From the NCBI GenBank assembly GCA_024409235.1, contig JAKSUA010000008.1, forward strand, positions 35,947-99,946: DNA of 64,000 bases. Reading direction: 5' to 3'. Shown here piece after piece: positions 25,810 to 34,195 of this stretch (within the stretch, counting starts at the first letter, position 1; every line of letters starts with the position of its first letter). A program made the translations under genes and the position numbers. The stretch comes from Bacteroidales bacterium. GTDB lineage: Bacteria; Bacteroidota; Bacteroidia; Bacteroidales; UBA1715. The notes beneath the pieces are model-generated. The model was not told the DNA's origin. It was given only the letters and a program-made list of their open reading frames with translations, and did no database searches.

Positions 25810-26757
25810 ATGGGCTTATTTGATTTTTTTAAAAGTGGTAAGAAGGAAGCGTTAGACAAAGGCTTGGAAAAGACAAAAGAGTCGGTTCTGAAAAAAATAG
25901 CTCGTTCCATAGCCGGAAAATCTAAGGTTGATGATGAAGTATTGGATAATTTGGAGGAAATTTTGATTACTTCGGATGTTGGTGTGGATACTACTCTTAG
26001 AATAATTGAACGTATTGAAAACCGTGTAGCTCGTGATAAATTTATTGGAACCGATGAATTGCAGAAAATTCTTCGTGAAGAAATCATGGGTTTGCTTGCA
26101 GAGAACGACAATGATATTTCAGACAATTTTCTTGATACCCAAACTAAACCGTATGTAATTATGGTTGTTGGTGTAAATGGAGTGGGAAAGACTACTACAA
26201 TAGGAAAGTTAGCTGCAAAATTCAAAGCTGCTGGAAAGAATGTATATCTTGGTGCTGCAGATACATTCCGTGCTGCTGCAATTGAACAGTTGGAAGTGTG
26301 GGCCGAACGTGTTCAGGTTCCGTTGATCAAACAGCAGATGGGTTCCGATCCTGCCTCTGTTGCTTATGATACTTTGAACTCCGCTATTTCAAATAATGCA
26401 GATGTTGTGATAATTGATACGGCAGGACGTTTGCATAATAAAGTTAATTTGATGAATGAGCTGACAAAAATCAAAAGAGTGATGCAAAAACTGATTCCTG
26501 ATGCTCCTCACGAAATTCTGTTGGTTCTTGATGCTTCTACTGGACAAAATGCGTTCGAACAGGCAAAGCAGTTTACTAAAGCTACTGAAGTGAATGCTTT
26601 AGCATTAACAAAATTAGATGGAACAGCAAAAGGTGGGGTTGTAATCGGTATTTCTGATCAGTTTAAAATACCAGTAAAATATATCGGCGTAGGCGAGGGA
26701 ATAGATGACTTACAGTTCTTTAATAAGAAAGATTTTATTGACTCGTTATTTGATTGA
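25810..26757 (+). CDS. ftsY: Signal recognition particle receptor FtsY
   Basis: SRP-type GTPase that docks SRP-ribosome complexes at the inner membrane. The N domain helix bundle occupies roughly residues 1-110. The G domain follows with G1 GVNGVGKTTT, the insertion DTFRAAAIEQL, G3 DTAGR, G4 TKLDGTAKGG and the C-terminal IGVGEGIDDL. At 315 residues it lacks the acidic A domain of E. coli FtsY, as in many phyla. It follows the redox cluster by 78 bases but has housekeeping codon use, and is closed by the terminator at 26787. Confidence 0.97.
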   Translation: MGLFDFFKSGKKEALDKGLEKTKESVLKKIARSIAGKSKVDDEVLDNLEEILITSDVGVDTTLRIIERIENRVARDKFIGTDELQKILREEIMGLLAENDNDISDNFLDTQTKPYVIMVVGVNGVGKTTTIGKLAAKFKAAGKNVYLGAADTFRAAAIEQLEVWAERVQVPLIKQQMGSDPASVAYDTLNSAISNNADVVIIDTAGRLHNKVNLMNELTKIKRVMQKLIPDAPHEILLVLDASTGQNAFEQAKQFTKATEVNALALTKLDGTAKGGVVIGISDQFKIPVKYIGVGEGIDDLQFFNKKDFIDSLFD

Positions 26758-26786
26758 TTTCAAGTTCTCAAGTAATGTTAGGAAAT

Positions 26787-26820
26787 AAAAAAGCAGATTC
26801 CTTTGAGGATCTGCTTTTTT
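26787..26820. terminator. Bidirectional terminator between ftsY and dapA
   Basis: AAAAAAGCAGAT...ATCTGCTTTTTT hairpin with A and T runs on the two sides, suited to both convergent genes. Confidence 0.85.
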
Positions 26821-26839
26821 GTTTTTATAGGTTGTAGAA

Positions 26840-27724
26840 TTATTTCAGTTTCTGAATTAATCCGTTTATGTAGTCAAAATGTTTGTCGGTAACAGGAACA
26901 AGTGGCAATCTCAAATTATTTTCCACAATATTCATAATTGATAAAGCTGCTTTAACTCCTGCAGGACTACCTTCAGTAAATAAACTGTCAGTGAATTCGA
27001 TTAGTTTTAAATGTAGTTTTAAAGCTTCGTCATATTTGTTTGCGATGCATAAACGTATCATGTCGGAATACATTTTAGGCATTGCATTTGCCGTTACAGA
27101 TATTGCTCCGTGTGCACCAAGTGACATGTGAGGAACAACAATGGAATCATCTCCGCTGATAACCATAAAATCTGCTGGTACGTCTTTTTTGATGTATGTA
27201 AATTGTTCTACCGAAGGAGAAGCTTCTTTTAATCCAACAACATTTGGAAGTTCATTAGCTATTTTTATTGTTGTTTCGGCAGCAAGGTTGCAACCTGTTC
27301 TTCCAGGAACGTTGTACGCTATAACAGGTAAAGCACTCGCTTCAGAAACTGTTTTGTAGTGTTGGAACATTCCACGTTGGTTTGGCTTGTTGTAGTAAGG
27401 CACAACAGAAAGAATTGCATCAAAACGAGAGTCAACATTTTCTGCTTTTTTAGCTATTTCCATAGTGTTGTTGCCTCCGCAGCCAAGAACCATAGGAAGT
27501 TTTTTGGTATTTCTTTCAACGATAAAGTCGATAACGTCTTTCTTCTCGGCGTCACTTAGAGTTACTGGTTCGCCAGTTGTACCGAACACGACTAAAAATT
27601 CAACACCTCCGTCAATAACATGGTCAACAAGTTTTCCTAATGAGTTGAAGTCAACTTTGTTGTTATTTGTGAATGGAGTAATTAAGGCTACTCCAGTGCC
27701 ACGAAGTTTGTCTTGAATTTTCAT
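26840..27724 (-). CDS. dapA: 4-hydroxy-tetrahydrodipicolinate synthase
   Basis: Condenses pyruvate and aspartate semialdehyde in the diaminopimelate/lysine pathway. This TIM-barrel aldolase has the expected VFGTTGEPVTLS (substrate loop), YNVPGRTGCNL with the catalytic Tyr, and VVGLKEASPS with the Schiff-base Lys. Length 294 residues is standard. It lies 1 base downstream of the DUF6913 gene, a neighbour often seen in this phylum, and ends at the shared terminator. Confidence 0.97.
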   Translation of the reverse strand: MKIQDKLRGTGVALITPFTNNNKVDFNSLGKLVDHVIDGGVEFLVVFGTTGEPVTLSDAEKKDVIDFIVERNTKKLPMVLGCGGNNTMEIAKKAENVDSRFDAILSVVPYYNKPNQRGMFQHYKTVSEASALPVIAYNVPGRTGCNLAAETTIKIANELPNVVGLKEASPSVEQFTYIKKDVPADFMVISGDDSIVVPHMSLGAHGAISVTANAMPKMYSDMIRLCIANKYDEALKLHLKLIEFTDSLFTEGSPAGVKAALSIMNIVENNLRLPLVPVTDKHFDYINGLIQKLK

Positions 27725-27725
27725 T

Positions 27726-28277
27726 TTATTTCGTAACTTTAATTTGGGTCAAATATACGTTGATTTGTGTAATTAAATACTCAATTGTGTTTTCCTTTTT
27801 TGTGTCAATCATTAAATCGTAGCGAAGATCGTCGGCTATATATCGTCCAATCTTGTAAGAAGCTTTTGACGCACGTGTGATATATGTTAAAGGAAAAACA
27901 GTTTCAGTTGTCAAATCAATCAAAATGTTGAAGTCTTTCTTGATGAAATCCAATGCATTACCCTTCTGTAAATTTCCTGTCCATGAAAAATCTTTTTCCG
28001 TAAAGAATGTTGAATTAGCATGTGGAACTAACTTCTGTTCAAGTTCTTTTCCAACAAATCCTAATGTGTGGATTTGAAATTCATGGTGATTCTGTTTCAG
28101 AAAATTTACATAATCTAATATCTGTTTATGGATTTTCTCGCTTTTTGCGTCATATAACAATCCAATTGTTTCTGCGTTCTCAAACGTATAAACTTTGGGA
28201 TTTCTGTGGATTCTTTTTGTTCTGAATGACAAAAGAAAATTGCCCAAAAAATCTTGTATGACACCTAGTTTTCTCAT
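27726..28277 (-). CDS. DUF6913-like conserved protein
   Basis: A 183-residue protein of unknown function that appears to match the Bacteroidetes family DUF6913 (recalled match). The N-terminal region contains basic FRTKRIHRNP, followed by an alternating alpha/beta pattern (ETIGLLYDA, FQIHTLGFVGKEL, FNILIDLTTETVFPLTYITRAS) suggesting a Rossmann-like fold. No catalytic motif is evident. It is transcribed with dapA (1-base gap), so it may act near cell-wall or lysine metabolism, but this is only context. It is divergent from the SlyD gene. Confidence 0.65.
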   Translation of the reverse strand: MRKLGVIQDFLGNFLLSFRTKRIHRNPKVYTFENAETIGLLYDAKSEKIHKQILDYVNFLKQNHHEFQIHTLGFVGKELEQKLVPHANSTFFTEKDFSWTGNLQKGNALDFIKKDFNILIDLTTETVFPLTYITRASKASYKIGRYIADDLRYDLMIDTKKENTIEYLITQINVYLTQIKVTK

Positions 28278-28328
28278 CGAGACAAAGGTAAAAAATTACG
28301 CTTATGAATTTGCACTTACGAAAAAAAA

Positions 28329-28357
28329 TTGCATGTAGAATTATTTTGGTATTTTTG
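28329..28357 (+). promoter_or_regulatory. Promoter for the SlyD-like gene
   Basis: TTG at 28329-28331, 18-base spacer, TATTTTTG at 28350-28357. The ATG follows 17 bases after the -7 box, a very short leader. Confidence 0.6.
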
Positions 28358-28374
28358 TAAATAAAATTTAGAAA

Positions 28375-28962
28375 ATGAAAGTAGAAAAGAATATGGTTAT
28401 TGCATTGTCCTATACTCTGTATAAAGACAATGAAAAAGGTGAGATATTGGAGGTTTGTAAAGCTGAAAAACCTCTTGAATTTGTTTTCGGCACGGGATTA
28501 TTGCTTCCTAAATTCGAAGAAAATATTGTGAATTTGTCGGAAGGTGATGATTTTGACTTCGTGTTATCTCCTGCCGATGCGTATGGTGAGAAAGTGGATG
28601 AAGCTGTAGTTGAGGTTCCTTTGGAAATATTCAAAATAAATGGCGTGGTTCAGAAAGATATTCTTTTTGAAGGAAGTGAGATTCCTATGCGTGATGCTCA
28701 GGGAAATCCAATGACAGGAAAAGTGGTTAGATTGGATGAAGAGAAAAATGTGGTTGTAATGGATTTCAATCATCCTTTGGCAGGAATAAATCTATATTTT
28801 TCAGGAAAGATTGAATCAATACGTGAGGCAACTGAAGATGAAATTGCAAATGGATTACATCGTGGTTGTGGTGGCTGCGGCGGCGGTTGCGGAAGCGGCT
28901 CATGTGGGGGAGGATGCGGTGACGAAAAATCTGAAGGCGGTTGCTGCGGCGGATGCCATTAA
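28375..28962 (+). CDS. SlyD-like FKBP-type peptidyl-prolyl isomerase with metal-binding tail
   Basis: Cytosolic FKBP-fold prolyl isomerase/chaperone of the SlyD type. The FKBP domain is interrupted by an insert-in-flap domain: LEFVFGTGLLLPKFEENI, FVLSPADAYGEK, then a chaperone-like insert, and HPLAGINLYFSGKIESI. The last 35 residues are extremely rich in Gly and Cys with two His (for example GCGGCGGGCGSGSCGGGC), resembling the nickel-binding tail of SlyD used in hydrogenase maturation. No hydrogenase genes are nearby. Length 195 matches E. coli SlyD. Confidence 0.9.
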   Translation: MKVEKNMVIALSYTLYKDNEKGEILEVCKAEKPLEFVFGTGLLLPKFEENIVNLSEGDDFDFVLSPADAYGEKVDEAVVEVPLEIFKINGVVQKDILFEGSEIPMRDAQGNPMTGKVVRLDEEKNVVVMDFNHPLAGINLYFSGKIESIREATEDEIANGLHRGCGGCGGGCGSGSCGGGCGDEKSEGGCCGGCH

Positions 28963-28996
28963 TTTTTAAATAACTCTTATCGGTTTTACGAAGAAT

Positions 28997-31159
28997 ATGT
29001 CAATTACTGAAATTATAGAACTGTCAAAACCTTATGTGAAGGAACATGAGCGTGATTTACCCAAAATTCGTCAGGCATACGATTTTTGTGAATCCTATCT
29101 TTCACAAGATGAGCTTGTATTGGTTTTGAATCAGGCAGAAATAGCTATTTCGCTTATTGGACTTGGTGCAAAAGCATTGATGAGTATTTTTTTGAAACCT
29201 TGTTTTGAAAAAAATGCAATCTCACAAAAAGAGCTTGTCTCTGAATACGGGGAAAAGGTTTTTGATATTATAACGGGATTACAAAGAGTCGAAAAAATTG
29301 ATACCCGCCGTTCGAAGTTACAGTCTGAAAATTTTATAAAACTTATTCTTAGTCAAGCCGATGATGTACGTGTTGTTTTGGTTTTGATAAGTGCAAAGTT
29401 GAATCAGCTACGTAATATAAAAGCTTTGAATGACTCCGACCAACTTGCTTTGTGCGAGGAGTTAGATTCTTTGTATGCTCCTCTTGCACATAGATTGGGA
29501 TTGTACAAGATAAAGACTGAGATGGAAGAAATGTCGATGAAATATCTGCACAATGACATTTATAAAACCATTGCTCAGCAGCTTGCGGAAAAGAAAGCAA
29601 GCAGAGATGAATATATCCGCAAATTTATTGAACCGTTAAAGAGTTTACTTGAATCGAAGGGAATTCCTCCTTTTGAGATAAAAGGCCGTCCTAAGTCGAT
29701 TCATTCTATCTGGAATAAATTACAAAAAGGAAAGGTTACGTTTGAACATATCTACGATTTGTTCGCAATACGTATAATTATTGATTCCGAGCAGGAAAAC
29801 GAAAAACGTGACTGCTGGAATGTATATTCAATTATATCAGACCTTTACCGTCCAAATCCGAATCGTTTGCGTGATTGGATATCTTCTCCAAAATCAAGTG
29901 GTTATGAGTCGTTGCATACAACAGTACTTGGTCCGGAAAATCGTTGGGTTGAGGTGCAGATCCGTACCCGGAGAATGGACGAAGTTGCAGAGAAAGGACA
30001 TGCCGCTCACTGGATTTATAAGGATGGGGAGTCCACTTCCAATTCTGTGCATTGGCTAGCCCGAATCAGAGATGTTTTGGAAAATCCATCAGATGCAAGT
30101 TTCGAAAATGACAGCAATTCCCGAATGGAATTATACACCGATGAGGTCTTTATTTTTACACCTCAAGGAGATTTGCGCAAACTTCCAGCTGAATCAACAT
30201 TGCTTGATTTTGCCTATGACATTCATTCTAATGTAGGAAATACTTGTACTGGTGGGAAAGTAAACGATAAGATTGTAACTATAAAACAAGTCTTGAAAAA
30301 TGGCGATAGGGTTGAAATTTTAACATCAAAGAATCAGTCGCCAAAACAGGACTGGCTTTCGTTTGTGCGCACATCAAAAGCTCGTCAGCATATAAAGAAG
30401 TATTTGCGTGAGGCCGAAGGAAAAATGGCCGAAGCAGGAAAAGAAACTCTTGCAAGAAAATTTACTCAATGGAATGTTAAATTTTCTGATGAAAATATCC
30501 GCAAGTTGTTGAAGCCTTTAAATTACAAGGAACCTTTCGACTTGTATATGGCGGTTATGGACAATAAGGTGGATTTTTCTGCTGTAAAGTCGGTTTTCGA
30601 TGAAAAATTAGAGGATAAAAAACCTATTCCTATAGATTTTGACGATTTTAATAGCAAAATCAACCGGAAAATTACGAAAGAAAGCGATGGACTTTTGGTA
30701 ATAGATGAAGTTTCTGATAATCTAGATTACAAATTGGCACGTTGCTGTAGTCCGATAAAGGGTGATGATATTTTTGGATTTGTTGCCGCAAGTGGTGGTA
30801 TCAAAATTCACCGTCTCAATTGTCCAAACGCGTTTAATATGATGGAAACGTATCCATATCGTATTATAAAGGCTCGTTGGGGAAAGTCAGACGCAAATGT
30901 AGACTTTACCGTTGGCGTTCGTGTGGTTGGTAATGATGAAATTAGTATTGTAAATAATATCACAGAGTTTTTGTCAAGAGACCAGTTGGTAAAATTGCGT
31001 GGAATCAATCTAAACTCAAAAGATGGCAACTTTGAGGGTATGCTAACTTTGTCTATAAAGGATATTGACCATCTTGATAAGATTCTTGAAAAACTACGTC
31101 AAATTAAAGGCGTGCATTCAGCCGAACGCTTTGATATAGCGAGAAGGTCTGCTATGTAA
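28997..31159 (+). CDS. relA: RelA/SpoT-family (p)ppGpp synthetase with inactivated hydrolase domain
   Basis: Long RSH protein of 720 residues. Order: HD-like region (about 30-180), synthetase domain (about 220-345), TGS (EVFIFTPQGDLRKLP onward, about 385-445), a helical region and a C-terminal ACT domain. In the HD region the catalytic His-Asp dyad is replaced (FLKPCFEKN where LLHDVVEDT is usual) and LADRLHNMR reads ISAKLNQLR, so hydrolysis should be lost. The synthetase shows GRPKSIHSIW, YDLFAIRIII, SSGYESLHTTV and EVQIRT, so ppGpp synthesis is likely retained. A separate SpoT-type hydrolase must exist elsewhere. Confidence 0.93.
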   Translation: MSITEIIELSKPYVKEHERDLPKIRQAYDFCESYLSQDELVLVLNQAEIAISLIGLGAKALMSIFLKPCFEKNAISQKELVSEYGEKVFDIITGLQRVEKIDTRRSKLQSENFIKLILSQADDVRVVLVLISAKLNQLRNIKALNDSDQLALCEELDSLYAPLAHRLGLYKIKTEMEEMSMKYLHNDIYKTIAQQLAEKKASRDEYIRKFIEPLKSLLESKGIPPFEIKGRPKSIHSIWNKLQKGKVTFEHIYDLFAIRIIIDSEQENEKRDCWNVYSIISDLYRPNPNRLRDWISSPKSSGYESLHTTVLGPENRWVEVQIRTRRMDEVAEKGHAAHWIYKDGESTSNSVHWLARIRDVLENPSDASFENDSNSRMELYTDEVFIFTPQGDLRKLPAESTLLDFAYDIHSNVGNTCTGGKVNDKIVTIKQVLKNGDRVEILTSKNQSPKQDWLSFVRTSKARQHIKKYLREAEGKMAEAGKETLARKFTQWNVKFSDENIRKLLKPLNYKEPFDLYMAVMDNKVDFSAVKSVFDEKLEDKKPIPIDFDDFNSKINRKITKESDGLLVIDEVSDNLDYKLARCCSPIKGDDIFGFVAASGGIKIHRLNCPNAFNMMETYPYRIIKARWGKSDANVDFTVGVRVVGNDEISIVNNITEFLSRDQLVKLRGINLNSKDGNFEGMLTLSIKDIDHLDKILEKLRQIKGVHSAERFDIARRSAM

Positions 31160-31174
31160 AAGTCTAGATTACTA

Positions 31175-31204
31175 TTGACAAAAAATGAAATTATTGTATT
31201 TTTG
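31175..31204 (+). promoter_or_regulatory. Promoter of a stand-alone small transcript
   Basis: ATTG with TTG at 31175-31177, 19-base spacer, TATTTTTG at 31197-31204: a good match to the Bacteroidetes housekeeping promoter, just downstream of the relA stop and pointing to a region without a gene. Confidence 0.65.
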
Positions 31205-31210
31205 TATAAG

Positions 31211-31362
31211 AGAAAACTATTAAGTAAAGAATAGTCGAAGCTTAATACTTCAGTAATTTTACCAGATCGTATATGTGATTTTGGTTGTAAAAAAGGGCGG
31301 CGATACGGAAGTATCCCGCACGCAATCCCCCTCAATTAGGAAACTATTTGAGGGATGTTTTT
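31211..31362 (+). ncRNA. Candidate small non-coding RNA of about 150 nt
   Basis: The interval has its own promoter and ends in a terminator, but holds no credible plus-strand frame. Internal structure includes GAAGcttaataCTTC, a weaker helix around 31258-31292, and a strong hairpin at about 31299-31321 (GCGG-c-GATAC, loop GGAA, GTATC-CCGC) with a single bulged C. It does not show the conserved SRP GGAAGG/AGCAG pattern, so I do not assign it to SRP RNA; 6S RNA or a regulatory RNA are open possibilities. Confidence 0.5.
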
Positions 31363-31365
31363 TTT
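31325..31365 (+). terminator. Rho-independent terminator of the small RNA
   Basis: CTCAA / TTGAG stem extended by ATCC / GGAT with a CC bulge, followed by eight T residues on the plus strand only. Confidence 0.75.
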
Positions 31366-31831
31366 AGAAACGATGTATTCTTTGTGGATTCGAAGTAAGA
31401 AAGTAGTATCCTTGAATATGTTTTTGTTTTAAAACTCCGACTTTCTCTCGAAAACTATCGTCCCATTTATCAAATTGAAATATAATTAGTTGAGCGTTCT
31501 GCTTATGTATCGCATAAGAAGCATTTTTTACAATGTTTGACGAACTTGTCATTCTTTTAAGATCTGCTGGAATTCCGTTTAATGTAATATCATAAGTACC
31601 TTCTTCTTTATTGTCTGATAAATGCTCGATATGAAACCCATGCAGCTTCAATATTTCACACATGTGATGTTCTTTTCTGTATTTTTCTTTTTCGTTTCTA
31701 CTTTTTCGAGATTCCCGAATTCGTTTTCGTTGGGTTACAAGAAATCCTCCATTATGAAATACAAAACTATATCTTCTCCAATAGAAAATACAATATCTAC
31801 AATAATTGTAGAATGAATAATAAATATGCAT
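31364..31831 (-). CDS. CdiA C-terminal-like nuclease domain protein, orphan
   Basis: A 155-residue basic protein. From about residue 27 it reads NGGFLVTQRKRIRESRKSRN, EKYRKEHHMCEILKLHGF, YDITLNGIPADLKRM, then IVKNASYAIHKQNAQLIIFQF. This resembles the PD-(D/E)XK-like toxin/nuclease domains found at the C-termini of CdiA-type toxins and of Mu-like phage head proteins; D and DLK could be nuclease residues. The first 25 residues look unlike a natural N-terminus, so the gene may be a broken-off toxin tail. A TATATTTG box at 31852-31859 on this strand suggests that it is transcribed. No immunity gene is recognised. Confidence 0.5.
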   Translation of the reverse strand: MHIYYSFYNYCRYCIFYWRRYSFVFHNGGFLVTQRKRIRESRKSRNEKEKYRKEHHMCEILKLHGFHIEHLSDNKEEGTYDITLNGIPADLKRMTSSSNIVKNASYAIHKQNAQLIIFQFDKWDDSFREKVGVLKQKHIQGYYFLTSNPQRIHRF

Positions 31832-31906
31832 AAGCGGCTCAATGATTGATACAAATATAGTAAATATCCTTGAGTAAGAGAACCGCTGTCAGAAAATTAT
31901 GCTGAT

Positions 31907-32986
31907 CTATATAGTTGCTTTCCTATAAAGGAAGAAACATAGGATTGCGTAGAGAACATTTGGCATCCAAACTGCAGCAAGTGGACTGAATCCTAGGTTT
32001 AATGTGAAGGTTGTGCTGACTTGCATAAGTAAAATATATGTAAAGCAAAGTGCAACTCCTACAACAATATTTATGACAGTTCCACCTCTTTTTTTCTTGT
32101 TCGACAAACAAACACCCATCAGTGTTAATATGAAAGTGGAGAATGGAAGAGCCCAACGTTGATATTTCTCAATCATTAGTTTTTCTATATTGTCGGTACC
32201 TTGAAGTTTTTGATTTTCAATGAATTCGTTTAACTCTACAATATTCATTTTCTCTACATAATAGTCGCGCATTTTTAAATCTTTTGCTTCTAAATAGCAG
32301 GCTGTGTCAATTCTTGCTCCGGAAGTATGGGTCTCCGTTTTTCCATGTAGTTCCCGAATAAAATAATTATATACGGTCCATGCACATTTCGTGGAATCCC
32401 AACGTGCATAATCGCTGGTAAGCTTCGATTTTAATTTCCCATCTTCGTATTTTTCAATAGAAAATCGGAATGCATTTTCTGCTTCTACGTTGTAGCTTTC
32501 CATATAGACAAATAATCCGGGACGAACCTGGCGGTGAATGTTTTTTTCCCAGTTTTGATATTTGTTTTTTACGTATCTGTCTTCAAAATTGATTCGTTTT
32601 TCGTTTGCTTCCGGAATTATGTATAAAACTAGAATCCATGATACAATAGCAATAAACGATGCGGTGATTGCGTATGGAACTAAGAATCTGCGGAAACTTA
32701 TTCCTCCTGCGTGTATTGCAATTATTTCGCTGTTTGACGCCATCTTTGATGTGAAGAAAATCACGGAGATAAACACAAACATTGAGGTGAAAAGATTTGC
32801 GTAATATGGAATAAAGTTCAGATAGTAATCGAAAATAATTGCTTTTATAGGCGCCTTTTTTGCAATAAAGTCGTCATATTTTTCCTGCAAATCGAAGATT
32901 ATGGCAATAGCCATGATAAAAATCATAGCAAGGAGACATGTCCCAAGAAATTTTTTGATTATATACCACTCTAATTTCTTAATCAT
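31907..32986 (-). CDS. LptF/LptG-family permease
   Basis: Inner-membrane component of the LPS export ABC transporter family (YjgP/YjgQ). Six predicted helices: three N-terminal (about residues 10-110) and three C-terminal (about 270-355), flanking a periplasmic beta-jellyroll-like domain with RQVRPGLFVYMESYN. The N-terminal MIKKLEWYIIKKFLGT is typical. Length 359 is normal. The start overlaps the tgt stop by 4 bases, so it is translated with tgt. Whether it is LptF or LptG cannot be decided, as Bacteroidetes genes are divergent. Confidence 0.9.
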   Translation of the reverse strand: MIKKLEWYIIKKFLGTCLLAMIFIMAIAIIFDLQEKYDDFIAKKAPIKAIIFDYYLNFIPYYANLFTSMFVFISVIFFTSKMASNSEIIAIHAGGISFRRFLVPYAITASFIAIVSWILVLYIIPEANEKRINFEDRYVKNKYQNWEKNIHRQVRPGLFVYMESYNVEAENAFRFSIEKYEDGKLKSKLTSDYARWDSTKCAWTVYNYFIRELHGKTETHTSGARIDTACYLEAKDLKMRDYYVEKMNIVELNEFIENQKLQGTDNIEKLMIEKYQRWALPFSTFILTLMGVCLSNKKKRGGTVINIVVGVALCFTYILLMQVSTTFTLNLGFSPLAAVWMPNVLYAILCFFLYRKATI

Positions 32987-34113
32987 AGTCTTTGTGCAAG
33001 TTTTATTACCATTCTATTTTTCCATTCTGCAAAGTTACCGTTGATAATTTGCTGTCTTGCTTCAGTAACTAATGCAAGGTAAAATCCTAGATTATGTATG
33101 CTCGCAATTTGTGCTCCAAGCATTTCCTGACATTTAACTAAGTGGTGTAGGTATGCTTTGGAATATGTAGTATCAACAAATGTAGCTCCGTTTGCCTCAA
33201 TCGGAGAGAAATCATTTTCCCATTTTTTGTTTTTTATGTTAATGATTCCATCCCAAGTGAACAGCATTCCATTTCTACCATTCCGTGTTGGCATAACACA
33301 GTCAAACATGTCAACACCGCGTGAAATTGCTTCAAGAATATTTATTGGTGTGCCGACTCCCATTAAATATCGTGGTTTGTCTTTCGGTAGAATTTCATTG
33401 ACAACTTCAATCATCTCATACATAACGTCTTCTGGCTCGCCAACGGCAAGTCCTCCAATAGCATTGCCTTCCCGATTTTGTGATGCAATAAATTCCGCTG
33501 ATTTCTGACGTAAATCTTTGTATGTGCAACCTTGAACGATAGGAAAAAATGTTTGGCTATAACCATATAGCGGTTCAGTTTCATCAAAATGTTTTATGCC
33601 TCTTTGTAGCCAACGATGTGTAAGGTCTAACGATTTTTTTGCGTAATCATAATCTGCTGTTCCAGGAGTACATTCGTCTAATGCCATAATAATATCGGCA
33701 CCAATTATTCTTTGAGTATCAACAACATTTTCAGGAGTAAAAAGGTGTTTCGACCCGTCAATGTGTGAACGGAAATATGCTCCTTCTTCTTTTAATTTTC
33801 TGATAGCTGACAATGAAAATACCTGAAAACCACCGCTATCGGTAAGAATAGGTTTGTCCCAGCTATTGAATTTATGAAGTCCTCCAGCTTTTCGAAGTGT
33901 GTCAAGTCCTGGACGAAGATATAGGTGATACGTGTTTCCCAGGATAATTTGTGCTTTTATCTCATCCTTTAATTCTGTTGCATGAACACCCTTAACGGAA
34001 CCAACAGTTCCAACCGGCATGAATATGGGAGTAAGAATCTCGCCGTGATCAGTCGTGATTTTCCCGGCACGCGCGTTACTCTTTGGACAGTTATGTTGAA
34101 CTTCGAATTGCAC
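32983..34113 (-). CDS. tgt: tRNA-guanine transglycosylase
   Basis: Exchanges guanine 34 for preQ1 in GUN-anticodon tRNAs. The catalytic parts are present: LTDSGGFQVFSLS with the substrate-binding Asp, DECTPG, GGLAVGEP, and DCVMPTRNGRNG around the nucleophile Asp. The usual C-terminal zinc motif CxCxxC...H is not intact: the region reads GATFVDTTYSKAYLHHL, keeping the HL and later IHNL but not the cysteines. I recall similar losses in other Bacteroidetes Tgt proteins. Length 376 is normal. It heads the tgt-lpt pair. Confidence 0.94.
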   Translation of the reverse strand: MQFEVQHNCPKSNARAGKITTDHGEILTPIFMPVGTVGSVKGVHATELKDEIKAQIILGNTYHLYLRPGLDTLRKAGGLHKFNSWDKPILTDSGGFQVFSLSAIRKLKEEGAYFRSHIDGSKHLFTPENVVDTQRIIGADIIMALDECTPGTADYDYAKKSLDLTHRWLQRGIKHFDETEPLYGYSQTFFPIVQGCTYKDLRQKSAEFIASQNREGNAIGGLAVGEPEDVMYEMIEVVNEILPKDKPRYLMGVGTPINILEAISRGVDMFDCVMPTRNGRNGMLFTWDGIINIKNKKWENDFSPIEANGATFVDTTYSKAYLHHLVKCQEMLGAQIASIHNLGFYLALVTEARQQIINGNFAEWKNRMVIKLAQRL

Positions 34114-34169
34114 TTTGAAATTTTTTACAAAGATAATTCTTAATTCCTAAAACCTTATCTTAATTAAAT

Positions 34170-34177
34170 TATCTTTG
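34170..34177 (+). promoter_or_regulatory. -7 box for gltX
   Basis: TATCTTTG, 18 bases upstream of the gltX ATG. Its terminal TTG is in frame with gltX and creates a false upstream start. Confidence 0.6.
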
Positions 34178-34195
34178 CACGTAAATTTAAAAGAA

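Noticed and set aside
31211..31362. SRP (4.5S) RNA identity for the small RNA candidate
   Set aside because: A GGAA tetraloop is present but the conserved GGAAGG/AGCAG asymmetric loop of the SRP core is not.
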